DNA of 64,000 nt, taken from NCBI RefSeq assembly GCF_033958435.1, contig NC_134144.1:9480010-9544009 (forward strand), given 5' to 3'. The stretch's first letter is position 1. The number at the start of each line of letters is the position of its first letter. Source of the DNA: Carettochelys insculpta. Taxonomy: Eukaryota > Chordata > Testudines > Carettochelyidae. This document shows positions 1 through 17,600 of this stretch, one piece after another. The notes beneath the pieces were generated by a model that was given only the letters and a program-made list of their open reading frames with translations, had not been told where the DNA came from and ran no database searches. Made by a program: the position numbers and the translations under genes.

Positions 1-293
1 CTAGCAACATCCATCATCCAGCATGATTTTAGTTAGCTGGACGACCACTCATCATGGCTGTGGCCAAGTTTCCCGGGGTCGCATAAAGTTTGTTTCCATT
101 CACCAGTCCTGGCTCTTAGTGTTCTGGGCTGTTACTTAGCTGTAATTTACCCCTAAATGTCTTCTCAGAGCCTGGTAAGCAGTGGAAGTGTTGGTAATGC
201 TGCTAGACAATATTGACCTTCCATGGTCCAGCAAGTTTTCTCATCCGGCCCCGGTCAGGTCCCGAGGGCGCTGGACTGGAGTGGTTCAGTCTG
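1..293 (+). mobile_element. Tc1/mariner-type TIR element, copy 1 (cut by window)
   Basis: The right part of the element seen whole at 3012-3325. It ends TTCAGTCTG followed by a TA target dinucleotide at 294-295. No coding capacity. Confidence 0.7.
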
Positions 294-295
294 TA

Positions 296-5929
<5,634 letters not shown>

Positions 5930-6880
5930 GGTCAGGAAGCATGCTGCAGAGAAGCTCGCCTCTCTTGGGTGACTGGCTTACCCTGTGGTGTGTAACATTT
6001 CACAGTACTGTGAGAATTGACGTCGCCATTCTTGAAATGAAACTTTTTTGAAAAACTATCTTTTAACCCATTAACTTTGGTGGCGGTTGTGGTGTAGGGT
6101 CTATTTTTCCAGCTGCCTGAATATGGTAGGACACCTACCTACGGTCAAGGCAGGCCAGATCATCCCCCCTCTTTGATTTATCCCTCACAACTGCCCCTTT
6201 TTTCCCCTCTTCTGCCACACTTCAAAACCAAAAATGAGCAGGTGATACAGGGGTTTAAACCAGTGATAACCTATTCTACAAGAGACATGTAGAAACAGGA
6301 ACAGTAGGCTACGTTCCAGCATCCCTCACTAACTATGCCAGCAGTCCAGTAAAGTTCATCTTTCCAGCAGTCTGTCATATGAGTGCATTAAACCAACTTC
6401 CTCAAAAAGGGCAACCGGAGCACAGTAGCCTGGTGGTGAAGTGCTCCTTGAATCAGTTATAACAAAGGGAGATCCCCTAGTAAAGGCTGGAAGTTTGGTT
6501 CAGTTCTCTAGGTGGAGCAGACTACTAAACTCATGATGTATGCAGGGGTGAGGGGAGCAGGCTCTGCATTTCTTTGTTTACCCATGGTACTGTATGTAAG
6601 GCATAAGAATTGTTACCTCCTAACTGTGCCCATCTATTTCAAAGCTGCTTTCTTCAGGCGGCTGAATTCTTCTTATTCCGTCTCTTATCATTGTGACATG
6701 TCTGTGTTCTGCATTACAGTGGATTGTAAAACACTATTCTGGCCATAGATTTTTTTTTCCTCCTTGAAGAATATTTTAGTTCGTACTAAAATAAAACCGT
6801 AATTAACATCCTCTTGTCTCTTCTGTCGTGTGTGAAGGAAGAAAACTGAATTTTCCAAAATAAAGGTTGCATTGCGTCTC
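5930..6880 (+). other. IDH1: IDH1 3' untranslated region
   Basis: No open frame follows the IDH1 stop. Two AATAAA hexamers lie at 6790-6795 and 6859-6864, so the transcript probably ends about 6810-6885. A SINE begins immediately beyond, at about 6903. The exact end is inferred, not seen. Confidence 0.7.
6859..6864 (+). terminator. IDH1: Candidate IDH1 polyadenylation signal
   Basis: Canonical AATAAA about 930 bases after the IDH1 stop. A second AATAAA is at 6790-6795, and either could be used. Confidence 0.55.
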
Positions 6881-6902
6881 TCCACAGCTTATCAACCCAA
6901 CA

Positions 6903-6998
6903 AAACAAAAACACAGTCATGTAGCACTTCAGAGGTTAAAATAATGTTAGGCGATGAACTTTCGTGGGGCAGACCCACTTCTTCAGATCTGGAGATAG
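6903..6998 (+). mobile_element. Tortoise-type SINE fragment
   Basis: Matches the internal part of the SINE family (tagcacttc, ttaggcgatgaactttcgtgg, cccacttcttcagatc). No head, and it begins just after the IDH1 poly(A) region. Confidence 0.75.
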
Positions 6999-7549
6999 GA
7001 CATTTCCAATACAGCTCCATCAGCCCAGTGAATGCTGAGACGGATTTCATGAAGCAAGAATTAAGGCTGTAAAGATATCATACCTAAGAAATAAAATAAC
7101 TTAATTTGTATTGAAAAATGGTTTGCTAATAAGATTGTGGTGGATTGAGTCGAGATCCTCTGAGACTCTCTTGAGGAGCTGATCATACCACAGTCTGCCT
7201 ACCTGCCTTTTCGGGCACCCCACCAGCCTGTCCGGCTGAGCCAGAACTTCTGGTCTCCCCCAAGCAAAGGCAGAGTTGGGGCCCCAGCCCACAGCAGAGC
7301 AACACGGACACTGAGAGCAGCTCAGTCACAGGGACTTGACACAGCACACAGCCCCCATGGCACCAGAGAAATCTGTCTTCACACTGCGTGAGCTTTATAC
7401 ACAGCAAGCTCAAAAGTAGTTACTCTCTTTATCAATGAAAGAGAAATGCACAGTTGGTGTCTTCCCCCCGCTCACCTCTGGGTAATAATTATTTACACTG
7501 GATTTAATGATAAAAGTGATTATTAAATATAATAAGTAGGATTTAAGTG

Positions 7550-8260
7550 GTTGCTAGTGAGAACAGACCCCTGGGATGCTCCCCTTGATAACAGCTGCCA
7601 ACTGATCACTACCCATTGAGCCCTATCATTTAGCTAGCTTTCTGTCCACATTATAGTTCATTCATCCAAGCTACACTTCAACTGTTTGCCAAGAATACTG
7701 TGTAGCGTATGTCCAAAGCTTTACTAAGTCCAGGTATGTCATATATCCACCTATTTCCCCATAACGATCGAGCCGGTTAGCTCATTGTAGAAGGCAATTA
7801 AGTTGGTTGAGCATGACTTGTCCTCGCTGAATCCATGCTGACTGTTTCTGATCACCTCCCTCTTCTCCACGGGTTTCCCCTATGCCCACAGTAACCTCCT
7901 AGGGGATTCTGCCCATTATTTCTCTGAGGAAGTCACAGTCTGCTTTTCTGGATTCCAGGGTCTGTATTCTGCTGCTTGCCTTTCTTCTTTTTGTCTGGAT
8001 TCTGAGCTCGACCATCTCATGGGCACTGCTGCCTTGGTTGCCACCTACTTCTGTCACACCAGTTCTTCCCTATTTGTGAGCAGTAGATCAAGAGTAGCAT
8101 GATCGGTAGGTGGTTCCTCCAATACTTGCACTAGACCCTTGTCCTCAATGCTCTCCAAGAACTTCCAAGGAGGATTGTCTGTGCACTGCTGTATTGTACT
8201 CCCAGTGAATGTCAGGGTGATTGACGTCCCCCATGAGAACCCCTACTGCACATTATACTT
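7550..8260 (-). mobile_element. Old CR1 LINE fragment
   Basis: The minus strand carries recognisable CR1 3' coding blocks (segments such as gaccagggggatgccaggggtctg-like and ctccttggaagttcttggag). Many stops; decayed. The rest of 7.0-11.3 kb shows no gene. Confidence 0.6.
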
Positions 8261-11200
8261 AAAGATAGGCAATATGGAACAGTCTTGCACTGGATAAGGA
8301 ATGGGCTAGATCACCTGGTGCCTTTGTCCCTTATCTGATTTCATAGTCTGTGTGGGCTCTCTCGTCATCTGCTGTGCTGGCTATCTCAACAAAGCGTGGA
8401 TAACACAGTGGGAAGCTATGCATGCAGCAGCTATCATCATTGTACAGAGGAAGAAAGCTGTCAGGATATCACACTGGTGACTTATGGCCACAACAGACAG
8501 CTGGATGCTGAAGGCTAAATTTGACCAGCCAGTGCCATAGTCTAGATTAATTTAACAAGGAGCATTGACATTATGAAGCGTGACTAATTTGAAATACAGA
8601 GCTCTAATCAGGCAGTTAAGTGTATCCAGGGCCTGTTATAGAGCAGAGTACAACATATTCCCAAAGAGCATTAGAGAACTGGGTTCATTTCAACTTGTAG
8701 TAACTGTTAGGAAGAGGCTGCTGACTACGTACATGGTAAGCCATGGCAAGAGATACAGAAAAATGTTTAAAGCATAACTCCTCATACCACCTGTTTCTTG
8801 ACTGATCCCTTAGAGACCCACACTGCAAGCAGAAGGGTCACAGAAAGATCAAATTCAACACCTTACACAACACCAATACTTGGTAACTTCTACCAGCTCC
8901 TTCTTGCACTAACAAGGACCCAAATACTGAGTCCAGGGCAGCGTTAATGTCTACACACAAAAGGCACATGCCTCAGGCCTCATCTCCTGGAGTCATTAGC
9001 ACAGCATTGTAGCTTTCATTTTAAAAAAAAACAAAACACGTTATCTAACTTGGTTATGATGCAAATACGGCTGATGCAATATCTGCCTGTGTCTGCAGAC
9101 AACCTGAGACAACAGCTGAGGGATGAACTGCTCCAGGCAGCCCAATGGGATGTTAATATCAAAACCTGCTGCTGTAAGGGCCCCTTACATTCACCATCCA
9201 ACCAACGGCTGCTGTGTAGCTGGCCTAGCCACTCCTCCAGCTATACTTTGGCCTCCTCCAGTGGTAAGCATGAGGAGGCCCTGCAGCCACTCATTTGGGG
9301 AAGGGAGGGAAGCAACCCCACACAATGCTGATAGGAGAAAGCAGGCACCTTCCTATTGCCCCTTAAGTTGAGAGGTGGGTCCATAGCAGAGGGCAGCCAA
9401 CCCCCACAGCTCCTTTTGTCCTCCATCAGATCTGGTGGCACTCAGTGTCTCTGAAAACCCAACTCAAGGTCCCAAACCCTTGCTGAGGCTCCCACAGAAG
9501 CCAGAGAGGTCCAACCCGCTAACAGTTGTCCAAAGCAGACTAGGGGCCCTCACCGCCACAGGTATGGGCTAGTAGCCACATTGCAAAGTCCTACTTGAGT
9601 TGTTCAATACTCACTGTACTACAAGCTCATATGTTCCTAGGATGTCTGAGGGACATCCCATGCTGCTTACTGTTCCATAAGCTGAGCCTCCCTTGGATTC
9701 TTTTCCGGTAAACTTGTCTATCCTTCTGGATACATGGGGGACTTAGGAGACAGCCCTGGAAGACTAGCCACAGTGGAACATGGATGGAACATGCGCTCAA
9801 CTTAGGCAGCACTTTGGCTTTAGCTTACAACAGGTCAGCTAGCCCAGGTTGAAAGCACCTCACCGTACTAAGATCTGAGGTTTTTGTATGTGGACAACAC
9901 GTGAATAAGAACCCAGATTAACTCTGCAGTGAAGATATGTCCTGAGAGAACAGGACACTCACAGGTCATTGCACTCTATTTGCCTGCTGGATTAGATGAA
10001 ACCACATGGCCAGCCTGAATGACACTCTCAAGGCTGTACTGTCCATATGACTGCTTTCCAAGTGTGTATGCTGCAATCACAGCCAATGATAAGAAGTGAG
10101 CGAAAACTCTGGGAAAATGTTAATAGCACAAAAGTCAAAGCTGCAGGCACAAGTTCTGCTCTCCAGAGCTGAGGCAAAGAAAATGGGCCACATTTCAAAA
10201 GTAGTCATTGACTAGCCTGTGTATACTCATCCAAACAGATGCAAACTGCGCTTTAAAAGAAAAGCGGAGCCAAAACCAGCAGAGTGATGCTGTCCTAAAC
10301 TCAGGGCTGGCTGCATTTTGATGATAAAGTAAACCCCAGCTAGTGCACCTGAAGTACAGTGGAGGGTTTAATGTACATGGGGAGAATAGCAATATTGCAC
10401 ATACAGTGAATACAGGGGGCACAATTAGCTTCTCGTTCTCTCTGAGATTTAGTAACTAGCTGTGATCCATGCTCATGTTTTTTTTTTTTTAAATTTCATG
10501 CAAAAATACATATTTTTCTTTCTGCACTCGAGAACCCCAAAATCTCAACAGGTACCAACTTAGGTAGCGTCAGTGAAACGCCTCAATGTACACGAGCTGA
10601 GCATCTAGCGCAATACGGTCCAGTGATCATTGACCGTAAAAACAGAATTTACTGCCATCAAGCACTAAAGCTCCTGTAGGAATATGAAACTACTGGGGCA
10701 TATGACCCTGTTGAAGCACAAGACTTCCCTGAGTTTAGGCGGCTAACAATCAGCTTTATTGAATTCAATAAGGCAACAGATGAGCCAAACTGGACACTAG
10801 TAAAACCAGGTCCAGCAACGCTGCTTGATGCAGGTAACTCTAGTATTTTATACCCTTACACAAACAAGCCCAGTGTCAGAGGCCGTTAGAGAATCGTAAA
10901 CCACTTTGCAAAGAGAAACCATTGTCGGCAAGAAAAAACAGGTACAAGGGAGCTGGATCCCCAACTCCAAACAGTTCATTAACGCATTCCATAGAGCTCA
11001 TCCTCCCAACTACTCCCAAACAGGTCAAGGAAAGGACAGCCTCTGGTGTGCGTGCAGAAGGAAGGGATGTAAAATGGCTTCTGTACAAGATGGTTTCCAC
11101 AGACCCCCTCTCCACTTCCTTCCCAGTCCCATCACTTCCCTCTATCGATTCTTCTGCGGCAGGCAGCAGAGAACTGGGAGATCTAGCTGTATGCCTAAGG

Positions 11201-11290
11201 TCAGAATGTAGCCCAGCTGGTGCAAAGGGGCCACAAGTCACTGTCTAATCTGGGCCCAGGTATACAAATGAGACCATCAATGTGAATTTT
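8260..11290. other. IDH1-SGO2 convergent intergenic region, nothing recognised
   Basis: No splice-framed exon, RNA gene or clear repeat was recognised apart from short A/T runs. Longer frames (for example 10876-11248 on both strands) show no conserved pattern. They lie just outside the SGO2 3'UTR. Confidence 0.5.
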
Positions 11291-11512
11291 TAAAGGTAGA
11301 ATGACTGGTTTTTATTAAGCATTTCAACACAAAATATATTACACAAACTCTAAGTTCTCTAGCACGTTCAAACTGTCCCAGCAAAAGTACAAGACAAGTT
11401 GATTCAGGGCGTGTTGCTTGGTAGGTGATGATGTTTAATGATTTTTAGCTGTACAAAAGTAATGTTTATTAATCCTTTTTAAAAATGGACAATGTACGTA
11501 CAGTGCAGTGGC
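11290..11512 (-). other. SGO2: SGO2 3' untranslated region
   Basis: Minus-strand AATAAA hexamers lie at 11470-11465 and 11316-11311, 43 and about 197 bases after the stop. The cleavage site is inferred at about 11445 or 11290. Confidence 0.6.
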
Positions 11513-11651
11513 TCATTCATTAAGAGATTTTTCTTCCTGTTTGACCCTCTTGGATTTTTGGCTCTCTTTTGTCACTTTCTTCCTTTTGGTTTTGTAGACA
11601 GGGGAATGCAGGAACTCTGTGTTTGTAAAGGGGTCGCCACGCCTCAATTTG
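11513..11651 (-). CDS. SGO2: SGO2 terminal exon
   Basis: The acceptor is TCTGTTCCACAG before 11651. It completes the box as [19 protein letters not shown], then a lysine-rich tail, with TGA at 11515-11513. The tail looks like SGO1 C-termini. Human SGO2, from memory, ends at KMRR. Confidence 0.95.
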
Positions 11652-14600
11652 CTGTGGAACAGAAAGGGTTTAATATTACTAACAATCGTAATATGTATAA
11701 TTAAACAGCCAGTCGAACTTAGGCCTGGTCTAAACTTTCAAGATGTCACAATATAACTATTTCCACAGAAGGCTTGTTCTTTTTAAGCCACAGTAGCAGC
11801 AGCAATATAAGTCACCTTATGCTTCCTCCAAAATGGGAGGAGACCTACCCCTAGAAAGTTGCTTTACAGGGATATAAAACATATTCCCCACTATGGAAGG
11901 TTCTCCTTCAAGTGCTTGCACCAGCCATTCCAAGGTCAGCGAGTGCACGCCCCAAGCAGGGTTGCAGGAAGTTTTCCTTAATGTTGTCCAGCAGGTCCGG
12001 TCCAGTACCTGCTGGTGCTACCTGCTCATCGCACCTGCACAAAGGACCCTGCCAACCCCACTCACCCTCAGTTCCTTCTTACTGCTGGTGATGGTTGCTG
12101 GGAAAAAATGTGGTTCCTCACCTTTGTAACTGTTGTTCTTCCAGATGTGTTGCTCCTATCTATTCAAGCTACGTGCACAGCTCCTGGAAAGATTTGCCAT
12201 ATCTGCTTCCTGTGTTGTTGGCTGTAGAGCCCCCAAGCGTGATGCTGGTGAAGTGCTATGACCCTGCTTACCTGACCACCCCTCAGTTCCTTCTTGCTGG
12301 CTTCTCTGACAGTGGGGAGGTAAAGCGGGTATTGAACAGATATGAGCAACACATCTCAAAGAACTGTTGAAAAGGTGAGTAACCATTTTTCCTTCCAGTC
12401 CTTGCTCACATCTGTTCAAGATAGGCAACTCCAAGCCAAAGCCAGGAGGAGGGGTCAGAGTCAACGCATGGCTGACTCAAGAAGAACAGCCTTAAAGGCT
12501 GTGTCCTACCTGGACTGTTGCACAATGGCATCATGGGACATAAACGCGTGTCGTGAGGACTAAGTCGCAGCACGACAGATGTCCTGACAGGAACATGAGC
12601 CAGGAACGCAGTTGAGGATACCTGTGCTCATGTGGAACATACCGTAATATGCAGCAGGGCAAGCATAGCATGTGCATATGCAAGATGTGATCCAGGTGAT
12701 GACCAGGGCGGATCTGGCTGCGCTGGTACTCCGACCTCAGGAGCACCTTCAAAATAATTGTTCGGGTCCGAAGGAAGGCTATGACTGGGCCTCGCTATGC
12801 CCCAGACTAAGCATTGGAGGGCTTATACCAGGAATAAAGGGGCCTCCACAGAGAGTGGTTGGGAGAGGTCACAAGCAGGAAGGATCACAAGAGGCTGTGG
12901 CTCAAAAATCTTCCACTGGATGGCAGGTGTATGCATGCATGCATAAGGACTTCATAGTACTGCAGGAATCCTTCAAACTATGAAGGTGAGAATTAGTTTT
13001 TTCTTGCAAAGAGCCTGACCTCATCAAACAGGTGGTCCTGAATGATTTTGCTGGACCTGGGGGGGAAGGCCGAAGCAAGGACCCTGGCAGCAGCATCCCT
13101 CACATCCAGGGAGGCTTGAGGGCACATAACACTGCTTTACCATCCTGGATAAGGGCGGCAAATTCCCCCCACAAGTCCTGAGGCAATGAATCCTTAAATT
13201 ACAAGAGGGAGGCCCAGGAATTATAATCATAAAGACTCCGGATGGCCAACTGGTTAGCCACCCTGAAAAGCAACCCCGCTTCCCCTTCCCCCACAGGGAG
13301 CCGGCCTATCGAAAAAATCTGAACACTTAACGTCCTTAGATTTGGGGGCCAGAGCTTGATGGCCCCGACGTTCCTTTCCATTGACAGCCTCCACCACCAG
13401 GAAGCAAGGGGGGCGGGGGGCGCATGAATAGGTATTCATACCCTTAAGGGGACACAGTACTTGCATTCCACCCCTTGACAGCTGGCAGGATGGACCTAGG
13501 GTCTGCCAAATCATCTTGGCTTGAGGCCAGTATAGTTTTGTTGATAGGGAGGGCCTCATGCAAAGGGCTCTCCAAGGCCAGGATATCCAACATAAAGCCA
13601 ATTGATTCAGCCACTTCGTCAACGAAGAAGTTGAGACTAATGGCCACTCTATGGGGAAATCTTGGAGAGCCTGAAAGTCCTTCGGTGGGGTGGGGGGGAC
13701 CTGCTGCTGCCTTGTCCAGTGAAGAACTGGATGAAGCTAAAGAAGGAGCCACTTTAGCTGTGTCCCCAGCCCGTTTAGGAGGTGTAATACAATGGGCCAC
13801 CTCAGATAGGGAAGAAGAGTCAGGTATCGGGTCCAACGGGAACTATTGACAGTAGCCTCAGCAAACCTTGAGGTGCAGCAAAGGATTAACATGAGAGGGA
13901 GGCATGGTGCTCTGCATCTGGTGATACACCCATGACATCCAGAACTGCCACTGGGGAGCTCTTGCATCCCTGTGCAGATGAGGGTCCGCTGGGGTCGAAC
14001 AGCCTAAAACAACCAAGGCCTCATGAAGAGAAAGTGAGCCCAAATGAGAAGGCCACAGAGGAGCTGAACCAGACAGTACCACTGCGATGCAATGGCTTGG
14101 AGAAGACAGCCACACAGACCGCAAGCAAGGAAGGCCTCAGTGCAGCAAACTGAGCTGTGACTGGGATTGATGAGAAGACCCCGAATGCCAATGAGAACAA
14201 CAAGACTGGCACAGAGATTGAGATTGGGATGGGGCATGGGGCTGGCATGGAGAATGAGGCCAATGAAAGGACCAAGACCAGCACGCCCAATGAGATGGGT
14301 GCCAAGATCAGGATGACAATCCAGGACTTGCACTGGGATCGAAAATGGGATCAGTGCCAAGAAGTGCCTGAGAGCTCCGAAAAAGTGGAGCCAGTGCATC
14401 GGGCAGATGAACTCAAACTGGAATGGTGCTGGGACATCCAGTGCCCAGGAGCAGCAAGGTGCTGACCTGTGGTGCAGTGAGCAGAGCATGCGGATGATCC
14501 AAATGCTGAGCCAGAGCAAGGCAGGAAGGGGCAGAGGCCTTGGTGCCTGCTGGGAACTGCATCGTCTCAATGAGACCCCGTGCCACCTGGAATGTATCTG

Positions 14601-17600
14601 CATAAACAATGGTCTGACTGGTACCAGTTCTGTCCTTGGAGAGAGTCCAAAAGGGTAGGATTTGGTGCACATGACCCAGGGCATCAGAGTCTTGAGCCTA
14701 AAGAGCATGAGGACCCACTGGATAGATGTGTCACCTGGGAAGGAGCCATCTTAGCCAGTGCTGCAGGCTTGGTCAGCTTGGGAGGCTGTGCCAGAGAACT
14801 GGAGCAGTGCTACACCAGAGGCTTCGAAGATCGCCAGTGCAGAGAAGAATCCTCCTCCTGCACTGGGCGCGGAGTCGATGATGGTGCACTGCACACCAAA
14901 AAACTTATTCTACACCAAAAAATGGTATTTGTTAAATACCGTTTCAACAAGAACACAGTATACGGGTGAGGCTGGAGGGTTAGAAATACCAACCTATTGA
15001 GCTTTGGCTCTGCGTAACAAGCCGGGTCCTGCCTCCGTCTGGTTGGACGTGCCAAAGACCCTTCTGAAGTGACAGGTGACAGAAAGCTGGCATTGGTCAG
15101 ATCTTGCAGCGCTTTGCTCTCTGTTAAGACAGTTACATTTGAAAGGATTGATTTACAGTATTGCCAATTCACTGACAAAGCCCATTTACATCTACCAGGA
15201 GACATCACCTGCGAGTAGAGAAGAGAATGAGTTCTCTGAAACTTGCATCTGGAAAAATATTCCCTTCTCAGAGGGTAGGGGTGTTACATGTCATTCCGAA
15301 ACCTAGGAGATTGTTTGGGAGACTGAGAAGGTTACCTACCACCTTGGCTACGTCTACACGTGAAGCCTACATCGAAGTAGCCTATTTCGATGTGGCGACA
15401 TCGAAATAGGCTATTTCGATGAATAACGTCTACACGTCCTCCAGGGCTGGCAACGTCGATGTTCAACATCGACGTTGCGCAGCACCACATCGAAATAGGC
15501 GCTGCGAGGGAACGTCTACATGCCAAAGTAGCACACATCGAAATAAGGGTGCCAGGCACAGCTGCAGACAGGGTCACAGGGCGGACTCAACAGCAAGCCG
15601 CTCCCTTAAAGGGCCCCTCCCAGACACAGTTGCACTAAACAACACAAGATCCACAGAGCCGACAACTGGTTGCAGACCCTGTGCCTGTAGCATGGATCCC
15701 CAGCTGCCGCAGCAGCAGCCAGAAGCCCTGGGCGAAGGGCTGCTGCACATGGTGACCATAGAGCCCCACAGGGGCTGGAGAGAGCGCGTCTCTCAACCCC
15801 CCAGCTGATGGCCGCCATGCCGGACCCCGCTATTTCGATGTTGCAGGATGCGGATCGTCTACACGTGCCCTACTTCGATGTTCAACTTCGAAGTAGGGCA
15901 CTATTCCCATCCCCTCATGGGGTTAGCGGCTTCGACATCTCGCCACCTAACGTCGATGTTAACATCAAAATAGCGCCCAACACGTGTAGCCATGACAGGC
16001 GCTATTTCGAAGTTAGTGCCACTAGTTCGAAGTAGCGTGCACGTGTAGACACGGCTCTTGTGTCCAAAAACACAATTATTTTTCAAAAGCCAATTAATTA
16101 CTGTAATTTTTCAACGTAACAGGGAACAGGTCCCAGTCAGCACTAGGGCCGTATTGTACATACCAAAAGTTATTGATACCTCTTGTTTCAAAGAACTTGC
16201 CATCTAAAAGACACAGCAAGTGGGAAAGAGCTAAGTAAGTGTGATCAAAGGTGCATATGAAATCTGACCCAGCTGCGAGAATTTCTGTGCTAAATATATA
16301 ATCTGGATGTAACTGCAGCATTCTCAGCAAACATTTCAAAAATTAGATTGGCAAGTCTAGGAAAAGGAGATGAAAATTAGTGTAATACTATTTCCAGCCT
16401 CTCAATTACAGGTCAACTTCCTTGTTACACAGTACGTGCAATTATTAAAACCATCCTGATTTTGAAATGTTACAGAAAAAACAAACCAACAGCATCGTTT
16501 TGCAGATTAACCAGTAGTGGCAGAATAAATGGCAGTTAAGTTTCACTCCTATCTGTGTGCACATCCCTCCCTCACCACCTTGCTCCCCTTGGATCATCAG
16601 TGTAAGCTCATATAAATAGAATGAGGGCTGCACATGGCTCACATTGGCCAAAATTAACCTAATGGGCCCATAACATTTTGCCTTTCTTCAGCTGCAGTAA
16701 GCCCTCCGGAAGACTGGAAGAAAGCTGATGGGAAGCTAAAATTAAGCCTAGGACTCATCTACCCAGATGGAGTTTAGTTGCCTGGGTGAGAGTAGTGTGA
16801 TCATTTCATAATGAATCAAAATGAATGGAGATGTAGGATCCCTTATCAAGTAAGTATGTCTGCAGCATCTGACTCAGTTTGTGTGCATTTCAACAAAAAC
16901 GTATGCCTTTCTTACTATAATGCAAGAGGCATGGTAATAAAAACTGTATCGACGTTTCATGTGCACGTATGTCTGTGTCCTCAGAGTCTTTAGTGCTCTG
17001 AAGGCTGCTCAGGCTCTGCACATAACATAGCACAAGGCGCTAGATGCTCACAATACTTGCCACAACAGCTGGAAGCTGGATGAGGTCAATGCTAGCCTTG
17101 CAATGCCATCTGCATGGGTATGCAGTGTAAAAGGAGTGTGAAAACCCTTTTTGCTATTGCTTTCCAAAGGGAGGAGCAGGAGTAAGTGCACTCTGGGAGG
17201 CTAATGCCACATACACTTAACCACTGGCAGCACTTTGTCATCTTATCAGACACTGGGAAATTAACCCACAATGCCAGGGGCAGCTGGAACTGTGGGGTCA
17301 GGTACCCACAGGGCATTTCTGACAAAGGGCTGCCTGTCCTAATGGGGATGCACTCCATTGACTTCATGTGCCACTGCCCCCAAATCTTTACAAAATCCGG
17401 TGCTTTTAAAAAAAAATAATAATCAACCTCAACAAATTTGACCTAATCTCCTAGTGCAGATGTACCCTTTGAAGCTGCTCTTCTCAGCACAGTCTTCCCT
17501 CTTGTGCCCAGAAGAAACAAATGTGTTCATAGAATTCACTGGGAAAGAATTACTCAAGCACCTCACTTTAATGCACTGCTGCCAACCATGGAAAGCATCC

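Noticed and set aside
14004..14708. 234-codon minus-strand frame with many Leu and Cys
   Set aside because: It is an off-frame reading within the decayed DIRS-like element. Biased GC composition explains its length, and there are no domain motifs.
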